NCBI RefSeq assembly: GCF_025370935.1 | Contig: NC_133492.1 | Location: 13,559,020 to 13,623,019, forward strand | Length of the DNA stretch: 64,000 bases | Source of the DNA: Choristoneura fumiferana | Lineage: Eukaryota; Arthropoda; Insecta; Lepidoptera; Tortricidae | Reading direction: 5' to 3' | Program-made: the position numbers and the translations under genes | Shown here: positions 33,500 to 44,364 of the stretch, in pieces | How the letters are laid out: each line of letters begins with the position of its first letter | Position numbering within the stretch: the first letter of the stretch is position 1 | Notes under the pieces: generated by a model | Database searches by the model: none | What the model was told of the DNA's origin: nothing | What the model saw: only the letters and a program-made list of their open reading frames with translations

Positions 33500-34471
33500 T
33501 CTACGAGTATATATGTAGATAAATTACGCAATATCCCATGATATTGGGTAAAGCTGGCATATCTTGGCGTTACTAAAATGAATGAGGTATGAACTAAAAC
33601 TAATTGCCTTGCTACGCCGCACCGCAACACATCAGGTTCTAATTAAAGAAAAAAAAAGATGATGAGACCACCTTTCTAGCACTAGTTGAATACTTGTAAT
33701 AAGTACTTAAACATTGTGGTATAGTAACAGACAAATCAAGATTTTAATGGTGACAAAAATCACTGGGTGGCTGAGTTTGGCTATGAATCCAAGAAGTGGT
33801 CAAGATTTAAAACCGTTATTCATTCCAGTCGCTAAGCGGCAAAAAAATCGAGTCAAACTTTTTCCAATGGCAAGAACCTTGAATGGAACTTAAACGGTAC
33901 TTAAAAGTCTATTTACTTCAGTTTGAGCCTCGATTGGCCAAAGAAAGGCTTCAGTTCATCGATCAGCGCCCAGTGGGCGGAATTCATAAAGCTTACACGG
34001 ATCACTACTCCAGCCTTCCTTTTAGATAACTCAGCTTTTTCCCTTCATCAAGAGCCCCTGAGCTCGTTACCTCCTGCCACGTGTTACAGTAATGCTGCGA
34101 AAATTCCAGCAAATTTATTTTAATAAAACTTCCCATTGACAGCCGCTGACGTAAATTAATTATTTTTTAATGACGCATTCCTGATAAGTTTCGCGCTCGT
34201 ATTTAAAATGGGGAGTTCATTTTCATTGTTCGCTGAAATTTTGGGAAAAAGACGCTTCGTTTCGTTTTTTAGTTTACGCTTTACGGTTTCATATTCTATG
34301 ACTTTATCGGGGAATATGGAACTTAACGCTTGAAATTGTCCGTTTTATCACGTTTATGATTGTAATAAAGTAAATATATTAAATCTAATATTTCTAAGTA
34401 AAATTATAATTACGGCCTTTGTAGTTTGAGAAGCTAGCAAAAAATACAGAAGCAGCTTACTGCGTTTTATG
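33500..34471. other. Intron 1, unique-looking block
   Basis: 33900-34330 is unique and only moderately AT-rich, with no frame of note beyond a 66-codon one. Nothing in it matches another part of the window. Possible regulatory sequence, unproven. Confidence 0.3.
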
Positions 34472-34473
34472 TA

Positions 34474-34605
34474 CAGTAGAGTTCATAAACTTGTGAGTAA
34501 CAATTTGATCAAAAATATCTGAACACGCTTCTACTCCGTTAACAACAGAGTCGTGTTCAGATATTTTTGATCAAATTTTTGCTCACAAGTTTATGAACTT
34601 GACTG
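34474..34605. mobile_element. Near-perfect palindromic MITE, TA flanks
   Basis: The left arm (AGTTCATAAACTTGTGAG, then TTTGATCAAAAATATCTGAA CACG) is mirrored by the right arm (CGTGTTCAGATATTTTTGAT CAAA, then CTCACAAGTTTATGAACTT). Arms are about 58 bp with a 15-bp loop. TA flanks both ends (34472-34473 and 34606-34607). Typical of a short mariner-like foldback element. Confidence 0.8.
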
Positions 34606-34649
34606 TACCTAGTGTTTACTAGTAAGCCGAACTCTAGCCAAAGAAATAG

Positions 34650-35200
34650 ACATAACTTTATTCGAAATTAAAAACTACAGTTACTCTTAAAATAAAAATA
34701 ATAATCAATTTAATTATTTCGGGCAACTTGACCGATACAATAAATACCATACAGACTAACATACATATTTATAATCAATATTATTCGAAACTAATTTGGT
34801 GACAAAACGGCGTGACCACATTCATTTGCGGCATGGTGCCCCGGAACCGCGAACACGACGTCTTTCTGCCAGAAGGCAGCACTCGCGATAGTCCCCGTCA
34901 GCAGCCGCGGCACGCGCACCACAAAGGAGCTGAAGTGCACGTAGTGACGCGACTGCAGCTGGAACACCCTCAGCGTGTATCCGCTATTCCACTAACTATA
35001 TAAGTATCTGCGACTGCGACAGTGCTGTATTCGGCGTGGCCGGCTGCCCTCAGCCCAGAGTCTGGTTCCGGTTCTGCAGAGCCACACTGACTCTTGCAAG
35101 GTTTCTAGCGAGCCTTGTTTTACTTCTGCACCAATGTGAACCGCTTCTCGTCCACTTTATTGCTCAAGGGCCTGTTTGGCCCTTTACAGACATTTCGAAA
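34650..35200 (-). pseudogene. GC-rich island, possible antisense coding relic
   Basis: This block is sharply GC-richer than the surrounding intron. On the minus strand an open frame reads VFQLQSRHYVHFSSFVVRVP, then RLLTGTIASAAFWQKDVVFA VPGHH and stops at 34791. An AATAAAG word lies about 140 bp beyond on the same strand (near 34653). Upstream, an overlapping frame (ADTYIVSGIADT) can be joined only with a frameshift, and a stop lies in between. I do not recognise the protein. It could be a retrocopy, a decayed nested gene, or simply a GC-rich non-coding block. Confidence 0.3.
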
Positions 35201-35239
35201 TCTAATACCTTTGAACGAGCAATTCTTATATATACCTAT

Positions 35240-35405
35240 ATAAATAAATATATTTCGGGGATCTCGGAAACTGCTCCAACGATTTCGATAAAATTTTGGT
35301 ATGTAGGGGTTTTCGGGGATGACAACTCGATCTAGCTTGGTCTTATCTCTGGGAAAACGCTTATTATCGAGTTTTAGCCCGACCGAAGCTCGGTCGCCCA
35401 GGCAC
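35240..35405 (+). repeat. Dispersed repeat, AACGATTTCG family, copy 2
   Basis: GGGGATCTCGGAAACTGCTCC AACGATTTCGATAAAATTTT is followed by AACTCGATCTAGCTTGGTC, GGGAAAACGC and CCGAAGCTCGGTCGCC, then an (AAT)n run at 35407-35425. It matches 13660-13835 in order and spacing. Confidence 0.55.
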
Positions 35406-35425
35406 TAAATAATAATAATAATAAT

Positions 35426-36614
35426 ACTGATATAATATTGATATCAAAAGGGAACTTGACTCAGCATTATGCTGCTGTATATGTACCTACTACAGCGCTG
35501 ATTTTCAGACAATATACCTTCATAAATCCTAATCCTTGCATCTAACTAACGTATTGGACTAGCAACCGCACAAATAAGTTTGACGTGTAATTTGTGAATT
35601 GTAGTTTTGTTTCTTGCTTAGATACTAAGATAGAAAAAAAAAATGTTTTAGTAACACGTTACTAATAAAACATTATTTTACCTACTACCTACTTATGTGT
35701 AACACAATGCAAACACAATAATTGCTAAATCAACTTTTGTTAGTTTAGACAGTGTGGATAATCAACTCGGTATGGGAACTCCACTGCCAATTCCTTACCA
35801 TCTATTATGGCAATTACGTACAGTGCCATGTCTGCATAATAATGTATATGGCAATGAGGGTATCCTGACTGGTGGAATGTTGCTAGATGGCATTAACATC
35901 GTGAGGTCTGTTTGATGTTACATTCTTGTTTGAGATTGGCTCATTAAAGCGCTTACAGACGCATTCATCAATGATTATTTCAATGTAATTAATAGTGTGA
36001 ATAATGGAGCCGTTATGTGGTTTATTATGTACCCGAATATGACTGGGCAATACCAAACTTTGTTCTAAAGGTCCTATTATTATTTTTGACCTTTTATCAA
36101 TGGTTCAATCAATTCGAGTTTTATTTTTTAATTTTTAGTTGCATTGTACTTATCTTCAATTAGATATTCAAATTTTAAATGTAATGTAATTTTATAACAA
36201 AGCGTAGAGAGAAGGAGCGAAAATGGTTTCGCTCTGGGAGCGGTAACCCTCCTGGTCCAATTGTGTAATGAAATGAAGGTTATTGGGACCTAATACTTCT
36301 TAAATAAACCTTACCTTATCCTAAACTAATCGTTTGTATGTGTTTGTGGATGTATATGTCTTTATTATGGTGAAGCCATTACAGAATCCGGAAATACTTT
36401 GCAATAATGACAAAATATATTTGTAGCAAAAGTGATCAAACCCTTTCATCAATATCTTTTCTTCTAAAATAGTTTCTCTAATGCAGACATTCAGGTTTGG
36501 CGTAGACTGTCGTGGGGAGGTACTGACGCCTCATGTTTGGTTTCGTTTACAAAAAATATAAAAGCTTCTTTTATAATTCATACTTTAGAACACGCAAAAA
36601 TGAAAGATATAGTG

Positions 36615-36616
<2 letters not shown>
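35426..36616. other. Intron 1, no exon
   Basis: AT-rich sequence. 36205-36310 (AGCGTAGAGAGAAGGAGCG through AAATAAACCTTACCTTA) ends like a processed 3' end and may be a retroelement tail. Otherwise nothing was recognised. Confidence 0.35.

Positions 36617-36659
<43 letters not shown>
36617..36659 (+). repeat. (GT)n microsatellite
   Basis: About 21 uninterrupted GT dinucleotides, followed by a short GATGTGTGTGTT continuation. Likely length-polymorphic. Confidence 0.95.
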
Positions 36660-36660
<1 letters not shown>

Positions 36661-36675
36661 TGTGTGTGTTTTTAG

Positions 36676-36755
36676 GTGGTAGGACCTTGTGCAAGGTCCA
36701 CCCGGGTTACTACCACCATCTTGCTCGCTAATCCTACCGTGAAGCAGCAGTGCTT
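36676..36755 (+). repeat. Dispersed repeat, GTGGTAGGACCTTGTGC
   Basis: GTGGTAGGACCTTGTGCAAG GTCCACCCGGGTTACTACC with GTGAAGCAGCAGTGCTT is a block I know from many lepidopteran loci, probably LINE-derived. Only about 80 bp are present, directly after the GT microsatellite. Confidence 0.45.
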
Positions 36756-36929
36756 TTGTCTAGAACATGTCAAAACATACCTCGTATGGAAAATACAATA
36801 CAATGAGCGAAACGATAGAAATACAATATTCAAAACTTTACATTTGAAATCTTTAAGTAATAATCTTTTGAAGTCTTTAATTTACTCTAATAAAATAAAT
36901 AAGTAAATAAACTTTGATTTTTAACCCCT

Positions 36930-36983
36930 GACCCAAAAAGAGGGGTGTTATAAGTTTGACCGCTATGTGTGTCTATGTGTGTA

Positions 36984-37014
<31 letters not shown>

Positions 37015-37175
37015 GTCACCGTAGCTCTTAAACGGGTGGACCGTTTTTTTATTTGAAAGCAGGTTTTTTAGCGATGGTTCTTAGACATGTTTTATCAAAA
37101 TCGGTTCAGCCGTTTTTAAGATATTGAACTTTGAAGTGACAAAGTCGGGGTTTTCTAACTTTTTGCTGGTTATTT
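36930..37175 (+). repeat. Dispersed repeat, GTGTTATAAGTTTGACCGC family, copy 2
   Basis: It has a more complete left end than copy 1: CCCCTGACCCAAAAAGAGGG GTGTTATAAG. The TCTGTCTGTCTGTCTGTGTC microsatellite, CTTAAACGGGTGGACCG and AAGTGACAAAGTCGGGGTTTTC follow as in copy 1. Confidence 0.65.
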
Positions 37176-37179
37176 CTAT

Positions 37180-38388
37180 GTTTTTTGTATTTATGTAGAA
37201 GGTAACTTCTGAAATTAATGACCCGGGTACATAATTATTATTATCCTGTGAAATTGCGATTCTCATGAAACTTAGACGAAGTAGCTTGAAACAACTAGTT
37301 AATTAACAAAAAAGTTAAAGATACACCTAACGAATTTGAACTAAGAAACTGAAAGCTAATTTGAAATATATGCCTACACGATGAAACACTTACATTAAAG
37401 CAAAGATTTACCCAATTGAGAAGGAAGCGCCCTTTTCGTCTATACTTGTTGAAACTTTCTGAAACACTACATTAATCTTTCGTATTTTCTTCGGAGTTCT
37501 ACCCAACCCACCTATTTCCACTGTTTGGTTCCAATTTTCATTAAGCAAACAGCACCCACGTTCAACAATATCTACTTCATTGAAGACGTCTCATAACGTT
37601 AAATTTAACTTTAATACAGAAATTATAAAATGTATAGAAATTAAGAAGTCCAATACCGTGATGTCATCGTCAACATACATTACTATACCTGGCATAGTGA
37701 CTGTGTTGCTTCCGTTGTTGTGGCTGAAATGTGATACTGAAGAATGACATAAGTAAATATACTCTAAATGACTTATCAATACTAATCTTTTCACAAATAA
37801 TACGTATAATATTTTTGGATACAAAAAGATTTTTAACAAATTAACCTCCAGTAGGTATTATTTTATGATTTGATACGTTTCGATATTAATGTTGGAAAAA
37901 ATATCTATTTTGGTCGTAACACCCGTGTTTTTCTGATCTGAACACCACAGCCAAGATATAACCTAGCTAGAAATATTTACTCTTATATCAACTGTTTCAG
38001 GAGTGTAATCATAAAAAAATCTTACTTCAAGATAATTAACTCGGAAAGTAGCCTTTAAATCTGGAGGTTCAAATCAGTGCCCCTCATCATCGTCATCATC
38101 ATTTAAGAGCTGCACTCGTGTCGGTGTCGTAATTGCTACTTCTGCCAGCCTTTTGACTTCTTGATATGTATGACCCAGAGTTGATGTTCTTTTTAATTTC
38201 GGATGAAATAATTTAATCTCGATCTATTAACTCCAACCATTCACTTTGCTCCTCCCCTATCATAAAGCGGACGTGCAAGAGGCAAAGTAAAAAGACTTAT
38301 TCAAAGTAACGTCTGATAAAATAATTAACTAATCTCAATCAGTCTACTGGAAGCCACTAGAAAATAACAAACCTTTATTCCTTCACAG
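37180..38388. other. End of intron 1, no further exon
   Basis: AT-rich unique sequence with a (TCATCA)n-like run near 38084-38103. It ends in the exon 2 acceptor ATTCCTTCACAG. The antisense 82-codon frame at 37591-37839 has no domain. Confidence 0.5.
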
Positions 38389-38596
38389 GTGGCGTGGATT
38401 CGCGCAGATGACCAGACAATCCTAACTCTACATACACGTCTGGTGACCCATAGCTCTCGGTACGCAGTCACCAATGACTCCCCTGGCTCCTGGCAGCTCC
38501 ACATCAGGCCTCTGAAGGTTGAGGATCGGGGTTGCTACATGTGCCAGATCAACACCAGTACGATGAAGAAGCAAATCGGCTGTGTAGATGTATTAG
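38389..38596 (+). CDS. Exon 2: second half of Ig1
   Basis: The acceptor is TTCCTTCACAG and the donor TTAG|GTGAGA; phase 0 in, phase 1 out. It encodes residues 59-127: the core VAWIRADDQTILTLH with Trp61, the LHIRPLKVEDRGCYMCQIN motif carrying the canonical F-strand Cys110, and KKQIGCVDV on the G strand. The extra cysteine Cys107 just before YMC is usual for DIP/Dpr Ig1 domains, from family knowledge. Ig1 is the ligand-binding domain of DIPs. The 20-kb intron falls inside this domain, between B and C strands, a position I expect for this family. A SINE tail sits about 40 bp after the donor. Confidence 0.95.
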
Positions 38597-38635
38597 GTGA
38601 GAGCATTTTTAATCGACTTCCGAAAAGGAGGAGAT

Positions 38636-38718
38636 TTTTCATCATCATCTTCATCATCCCAGCCTATATACGTCCCACTGCTGGGCACAGGCCTCCTCTC
38701 AGAACAAGAGGGCTTGGG
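38636..38718 (-). mobile_element. SINE tail close to exon 2 donor
   Basis: CATCATCTTCATCATCCCAG CCTATATACGTCCCACTGCT and GAACAAGAGGGCTTGGGCC are the complement of the SINE 3' half. It lies about 40 bp inside intron 2. A stretch starting CGACTTCCGAAAAGGAGGAG precedes it and resembles the start of another lepidopteran repeat. Confidence 0.75.
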
Positions 38719-38869
38719 CCATAGAGATTTTTAATTCGATTGTATTTATTTTTATTTGTATTAACTCGGAACTTTTTCTAGCTAGAGATTTTGGTGTTAT
38801 ATAATTTTGAACAAATTTTTATTTAATTTGAAATCGTCACTACCGTGGGACTCACTCGTATTAAATGAT

Positions 38870-39000
38870 ATTGTACCGGATAACTGACGTCTTAAATCGA
38901 GTTTAGCTTTATATTGGATATTTATACTCGTACACTGCGCGTGTTGCAGCAAATTAACCCGAAACATGTCGAGCTAAACTCGATTTAAGACGTGAGATTT
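38870..39000. repeat. Palindromic repeat, AGCTAAACTCGATTTAAGACGTGAG
   Basis: The left arm GACGTCTTAAATCGAGTTTAGC (38885-38907) and the right arm GCTAAACTCGATTTAAGACG (38972-38991) are complements. The loop contains TGCGCGTGTTGCAGC and CGAAACATGTC. Fragments of the same family are at 11087, 47587 and 58990. Confidence 0.65.
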
Positions 39001-39017
39001 TACCAATATTTTTTACC

Positions 39018-39155
39018 AATTTCAAGTCGGTGCCTCAACACAAGCCAGCAGGAGTGAACATATATTTACCCATCTTACCTACCTACTCTCTAATGGGCTT
39101 CTATCACCTGCTGGGTCGTGTTGAAGTACCTATCGACTTCCAACTAGTAAAAATA
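39018..39155 (+). repeat. ACCGACTTC-family hairpin piece
   Basis: TCAAGTCGGTGCCTCAACAC with AGCCAGCAGGAGTG and, at the far end, GTCGTGTTGAAGTACC and CGACTTCCAACTAGTA pair imperfectly across the segment. A diverged relative of 11622-11797. Confidence 0.5.
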
Positions 39156-39159
39156 TGAA

Positions 39160-40596
39160 TCCTCGTGGACAAAAAGTTATCAAATTTGGTAAGAAATAAC
39201 GCCTAGTAAAATACGAGTAAAAATCCGAAAGTTTAGTTGTTAAGACGCATCCTCAGAAATTAAATGAATAGACTGTAGTGATAAAAATTAGATCAGTAGT
39301 TTCTTACTTAAACAATGTAACCAGTGAGCCAACAAGTCGAACAAAGAAGAACGAAGTTGAATAAAGTTTTTTAATACTGAAAATACTAAAACGTGGCAGG
39401 ACAGCCGAAGGCAGAGTCCATTTTTGTATTCTTTTCGGTTTCTCGTGGACACAGTTGTAGACATCCTTTGTGCAATAACATTCATAACTCTTACCAGAGG
39501 TGACTTTAAATTATTCTTTGCTAGCTTTTACCTGCGGTTTTGCTTGCGTGAACTATTAGATGCGGTAGTTGATTTAAAATTCCGAGATTGTTAAATTCCC
39601 ACGAGATAATCTTAAAATTTATTTACATTACATAAAAATATCACTGCAAAATATCAACTATAGCGATTAAAGATTTTGGGATTTTATATGCGTATTCTGT
39701 ATATTACGATCTTCAGAAATTATTGGGACAAAAATCAGCTTATTTATCCCCGTACCCGTACATACTTTGATGTCTCTAAACTAAGGAGTTAAAATTTGTA
39801 GGATTTTTCATGAATTCCGTTGATTATGTCGAGATACAAACTATCAAACACAATTAAAGACACACTCATAAACTTTCAAATTCATGTTATTACTTAGTAT
39901 GAGTACTTGACATAATTCAATATTTTTCTCAAATTTATAGTGTCTATCATCCATGTCTATGATTCCCAAATACGTAGATATAATTTTAACTTTTGGAATT
40001 AGGGGAAATATTTCAAGAAACAAATAAACAAAGAAGTCCTTTTAAAAATATTGCTTGCAGACTTTAAAGCTAGCATTCATTTTCCAAAATAGTCTGAATT
40101 TTTTATCCCTCGCTCACTCCGTTGTCCACTTCGCGGGGCCCTTTAGTTAGGTATTTCAACCCACTATTCCAGATTCATACGACATCCTTGTCGGTCCACT
40201 CCCACTTAAGCTTAGCCTTCTTGGCACAAAGAAATTATGCGGGTTTTATCAAGAGTAAAAAGGGTAGTGTCGGACACGGAATTTGGGCTCATGTTAAGTT
40301 AGTAACACGCTGAACGTGGCATCTTTACGCGAGAGGTGACAGATTCTCACTTGATGTAAATACCTGACGGTTAATTAACATTTTTGGAATGGGATACCTC
40401 GTTTGTAACGCGTAGAAATACCAACAGATAGGTTTAATTTCTCGCTATGTAGATGACTTTTTTGACAGTTAAAGAAAAATACGTACTGAGTAAGAAATCG
40501 AAAAAGATGTGACACGAAAAGTGTTGCTCACTTTTCAAATTGAGTCCAAATTTGGATGTAGGTCACTATTAATTTTTATTTGTTATCACTTTAAGG
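39160..40596. other. Intron 2, no gene recognised
   Basis: AT-rich sequence. Short frames only. No repeat of the families above was identified. Confidence 0.4.
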
Positions 40597-40805
40597 ATCA
40601 TCATCATCTCGGCTCACATACCTACGTCTCACTACTGGGCACAAGCCTCCTCTTACAATAAGTGGCTGTAGTTACCACACGGGCCCACCGCGAATGGGGA
40701 ACTTCACACACACCATTGAATTACTTCGCAGGTGCATGCAGGTTTCCTTACGATGCTTTCCTTCACCGTAAATCTCGTGGTTAATTTCAAATGTGATTTC
40801 ACACA
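40597..40805 (-). mobile_element. SINE, minus orientation, headless
   Basis: From the (CAT)n tail at 40597 the complement of the SINE runs through CACTACTGGGCACAAGCCTCC, AACTTCACACACACCATTGAA, TGCAGGTTTCCTTACGATGC TTTCCTTCACCG to TTTCAAATGTGATTT. The tRNA-like head is missing. Confidence 0.75.
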
Positions 40806-41158
40806 AGGATTGCACATGGAATACAGATATTTCATCACTACTTTGAAAAAATCTCGCATCTGAAATCAATATGTCAATAGGTATTATCGATGTTAAGGTA
40901 CGAGTTTTTTTAAAGTAGGTAGTGACGACTGACGATTTGTCACCAAAATAAAACAGCCGAAAATGTTATACCTGTAATACATAGACTTGACTGTACCAGT
41001 CGAGTCTAATGTAAAACTTAATCCTGTAGGTAGTAATTTTCGTCCAGACTCACTATATAAAAAGGAATATTCATAATCGAAATAAATTAAGTCAGTCTAG
41101 ACTCTAAAGTCTAGTGCTGTAATTCAGAGAAACGGTCCAATTATATAGTAGGATCATT

Positions 41159-41661
41159 ATTATATATATGTAAACTATGCCGACAAAATAGTACAACCAA
41201 AATTTAAAAAAAAAAAATTTTTTAGGGTACCTCCCATAGACGTAAAATGGGGGTGATTTTTTTTTCTCATCCAACCCTATAGTGTGGGGTATCGTTGGAT
41301 AGGTCTTTTAATTAGGGTGTTGCTAAAACGATTTTTCGATTCAGTGATTTGTTTGCGAAATATTCAACTGTAAAGTGCAATTTTCATTAAAATCGAGCGT
41401 CCCCCCCCTGGTGGAAAAATTTGAAAAAAATCAGGATGGTAGTAAGTATATCAAACTTTCAAGGAAAACTATAACGGCTAAGTTTGCTTGAGAATTATTA
41501 GTAGTTTATGAGTAAATAGCAGCCTAAGGTATAAAATATACCTAAACTTGGAAGATTCCGTATAAAATACGAAATCCTTAGAAAAATATTACTTGATTTT
41601 TCCGTAATGGCTACGGAACCCTATTTTGGGCGTGTCCGACACGCTCTTGGCCGGTTTTTTA
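41159..41661 (+). repeat. Repeat A copy 3 (plus)
   Basis: It lacks the microsatellite-bearing start and opens at ATATATGTAAACTATGCCGA CAAAATAG. CCCATAGACGTAAAATGGGG, CAACCCTATAGTGTGGGGTA, AAATCGAGCGTCCCCCCCC and the end GGGCGTGTCCGACACGCTCTTGG in two parts are as in copy 5. Copy 4 follows 280 bp later in the opposite orientation. Confidence 0.8.
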
Positions 41662-41939
41662 TAACAGAGTTCCGTTGCCTACATTCCGGCTTCAATTTTT
41701 AAACCTTTAGCCGAATCAGTATTTTCTCTAAACCTAGTAGGGGCGGTAGATTCCCGCACATCGCGTTAATGAGGTCTTTGTGGACGCTCGGAGAAAATGC
41801 TGGTGTCTATATTAAACGATTTATATGCCAGTTCGTTTGGTATGTAATAGGATAACGCTGAATTGCAAATATATTTTCTTTAGTAAGACATTTAATATGA
41901 AGCCGTGCGCGTAAAATATAGAAAGTATTAAAACTTAAG

Positions 41940-42584
41940 AAAAACCGGCCAAGAGCATGTCGGACACGCCCAAAATAGGGTTCCGTAGCCATTACAAAAA
42001 AATTAAGTAATATTTTTCTAAGAATTTCGTATTTTATACGGAATCTTCCAAGTTTAGGCTTAGGTACTTTACCATAGGCTGCTATTTAGTCATAAACTTC
42101 TAATAATTCGCAAGCAAACTTAGCCGTTATAGTTTTCCTTGAAAGTTTGATATACTTACTACCATCCTGATTTTTTTCAAATTTGTCTACCCACCGGTTT
42201 AGATTTTAGAGGGGGGGAGACGCTCGATTTTAATGAAAATTAAGTTGAATATTTCGCAAACAGATCACTGAATCGAAAAATCGTTTTAGCAACCCCCTAA
42301 TGGTTTTAAAAGACTTATCCAACGATACCCCACACTATAGGGTTTGATGAGAAAAAAAATCACCCCCTCTTTACGTCTATGGGAGGTACCCCAAAAAAAT
42401 TTTTTAAAATTTTAATTGTACCTTTTTGTCGGCATACTTTACTTATATATCAGTGCAAAATCACAGTTTTCTAGCATTCATAGTCCCTGAGCAAAACCGC
42501 GGACGGACAGACAGACAGACAGACAGACATGGCGAAACTATAAGGGTTCCGTTTTTGCCATTTTGGCTCCGGAACCCTAAAAAG
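41940..42584 (-). repeat. Repeat A copy 4 (minus)
   Basis: Full-length: from AAAAACCGGCCAAGAGCATG TCGGACACGC to GACGGACAGACAGACAGACA GACAGACATGG and TTTTGGCTCCGGAACCCTAA. It forms an inverted pair with copy 3. The 86-codon frame at 42426-42686 is a shadow of it. Confidence 0.8.
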
Positions 42585-42799
42585 AGGGAAAAACGTAAAA
42601 ATTTAAACATTTTTCAAAAATTTTGCCTTAATTACCTACATGAACGAAAGGGATTAATTTCTTACCCTGTTGTTAGTTTAAACTAAAAATAATTACCGGT
42701 TTGATCATTTATATGTAACTAAAAATGACAAATAAGTTAGTCTTTTATTTGTATTCTGTTTTTATTTTCGTTTGTGATAATTTACACTTCGTAAATTGT

Positions 42800-43185
42800 C
42801 GTTTTCTCTTGAAGAGACTCGGAGTCACACAACGAGCGATGGAGAGAGCCTTACTCGGAGTTTCTTTGCGCGATAGAATCAGGGATAAAGAAATTCGCCG
42901 AATAAATGAACTCAGCGACATAGTTCGAAGAATATGCTAGTTAAAGAGGTACTGGGCGAGTTAACGCCGTAGAACAGAAAACCGTTGTTAAGGGAGAAAG
43001 ACACTCGAGTGGCGACCACGAACCGGAAGATGAAGCGTTGACCTCCCTCTTGGTGGACCGACAATATCGCGAGAGTTGCGCGCAACCGGTGGATGCAAGT
43101 AGCGAGTTTTCGTTCATGTGGCGTTCTTTGAGAATGCCCTTGTTCAACGTCCACTGTTGAACAAAGGCCTTCCCTATGCCTTCCG
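42800..43185 (+). mobile_element. RTE-type LINE reverse transcriptase C-terminal relic
   Basis: The plus strand encodes KRLGVTQRAMERALLGVSL, RDRIRDKEIRRINELSDIVR, then after stops and a frameshift EWRPRTGR, WTDNIARVARNRWMQVA, ending in GTCCACTGTTGAACAAAGGCC. This is the last ~120 residues of an RTE-clade reverse transcriptase (QRAMERAMLGVSLRDRIRN signature). The polymerase core and endonuclease are absent. Confidence 0.8.
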
Positions 43186-43711
43186 ACTTATAATTAAATT
43201 GTGATTTAGGCATTAGATTCGTCGCTTTAATGATTTGTTTTAATTTGTTATCATGAACAATTAGGTAGTTACAAATATTAATATCACCATCAACACTTTG
43301 CAAGTAAGATGAAACACGGCAATACAGTAAGTACAATACACTGATTCTTTCCTGAACACACAGAAAACTCAGGTAATATAATGATTTCCCCAGGTAAGCA
43401 ATAGGCAATCTTATATTCTTAAAGCTAAAGTAAACTCAATTGCATTACAGCGGATTGTGGCAGCGTGCCCTAAATGGGCATATCATGGACGTAGATATAA
43501 GCAGGATCGGGCATTGTGTTGTAAAAACAAGCACCGACAGAGCTTTCCGAGAAGAGTGGTTCTTTGTATCACTTGTGTCCTTTTTATTGACTGAGTATAG
43601 GGTTATTGTATTAGTACGGAAGGAAGCGGTGTTAACGTCAGTTGAATTCTTCATGCAGCGTAAATGAAGACCACGATATCATCTCAGGAATTTTTCTTGT
43701 GTATATCTATT

Positions 43712-43953
43712 TGAAGGGTCCACGGAAAGAACGTGTCTAGTCACCTAAGCAAATTTTTGGGTTATAGCGGTTTGAAAGTTAGTCATCACGAACAATTATT
43801 ATGGTTGCCATTTATTTAAAAAATCAAAAAATTGATTTTTTATTGTTTTCAGATTATTTTTATTTAATTCAACTTTGTGAGCTCTACATTTTGACATTAA
43901 AATCTCAGTTTAAAAAAAAAGTGACTAGATATGATCTTTCCGTGGACCCTTCA
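43712..43953. mobile_element. 242-bp TIR element
   Basis: The left end TGAAGGGTCCACGGAAAGA followed by ACGTGTCTAGTCAC pairs with the right end GTGACTAGATATGATC followed by TTTCCGTGGACCCTTCA: 33 bp with about four mismatches. The interior is AT-rich with no transposase. No second copy in the window and no obvious target duplication. Non-autonomous DNA transposon by structure. Confidence 0.65.
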
Positions 43954-44020
43954 TTTGTTCTTAATAGATATTTGTGGTTACATTTTTTATGAATAACTTG
44001 GTACTGTTGGAAGCTAAAGA

Positions 44021-44235
44021 GCCGTGGTGGCCTAGTGGTTTAGCTCCCAAAAAGAAATTCAAACCCGGGCTCGAGTCTCTGAGTTTTTCGAAAGTCAAGT
44101 GCGAAATCACATTCAAAATTTACTACAACCATTTCAAGGAAAGCTGGCCTGCGAAACAATTCAAAAGAGTGTGTAAAGTTTCCAATCCGCACGCCCTATA
44201 CCTCTCATTCTCTGCCCAGCAGTATAGACTCGGAT
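44021..44235 (+). mobile_element. Diverged SINE with tRNA-like head
   Basis: AGCCGTGGTGGCCTAGTGGT TTAGCTCC, then CTCTGAGTTTTTCGAAAGTC, GTGCGAAATCACATTCAAAA, CCAATCCGCAC, CTCTCATTCT and TGCCCAGCAGTA, with ATGATAATA at the end. It has the same order as the 6673 copy but many mutations and a shortened 3' half. Confidence 0.7.
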
Positions 44236-44364
44236 GATAATACCAAGAGGGGTGGCCCAGACTTGGTTTATCTGCCGTGAGTTTAGTCAATAAAGTCCTA
44301 TCTAAATAGTTTCATAGTAAATCTTTCGCGTTCAGGTTGGGTTACAACTATGGGTCACGTAGCA

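Noticed and set aside
38389..38724. Exon 2 frame continuing to 38724
   Set aside because: The part after 38596 reads through the GT donor into intronic repeat and SINE sequence.
42941..43408. 155-codon antisense frame
   Set aside because: It overlaps the RTE relic on the opposite strand, where the recognisable protein is on the plus strand. It has no domain of its own.
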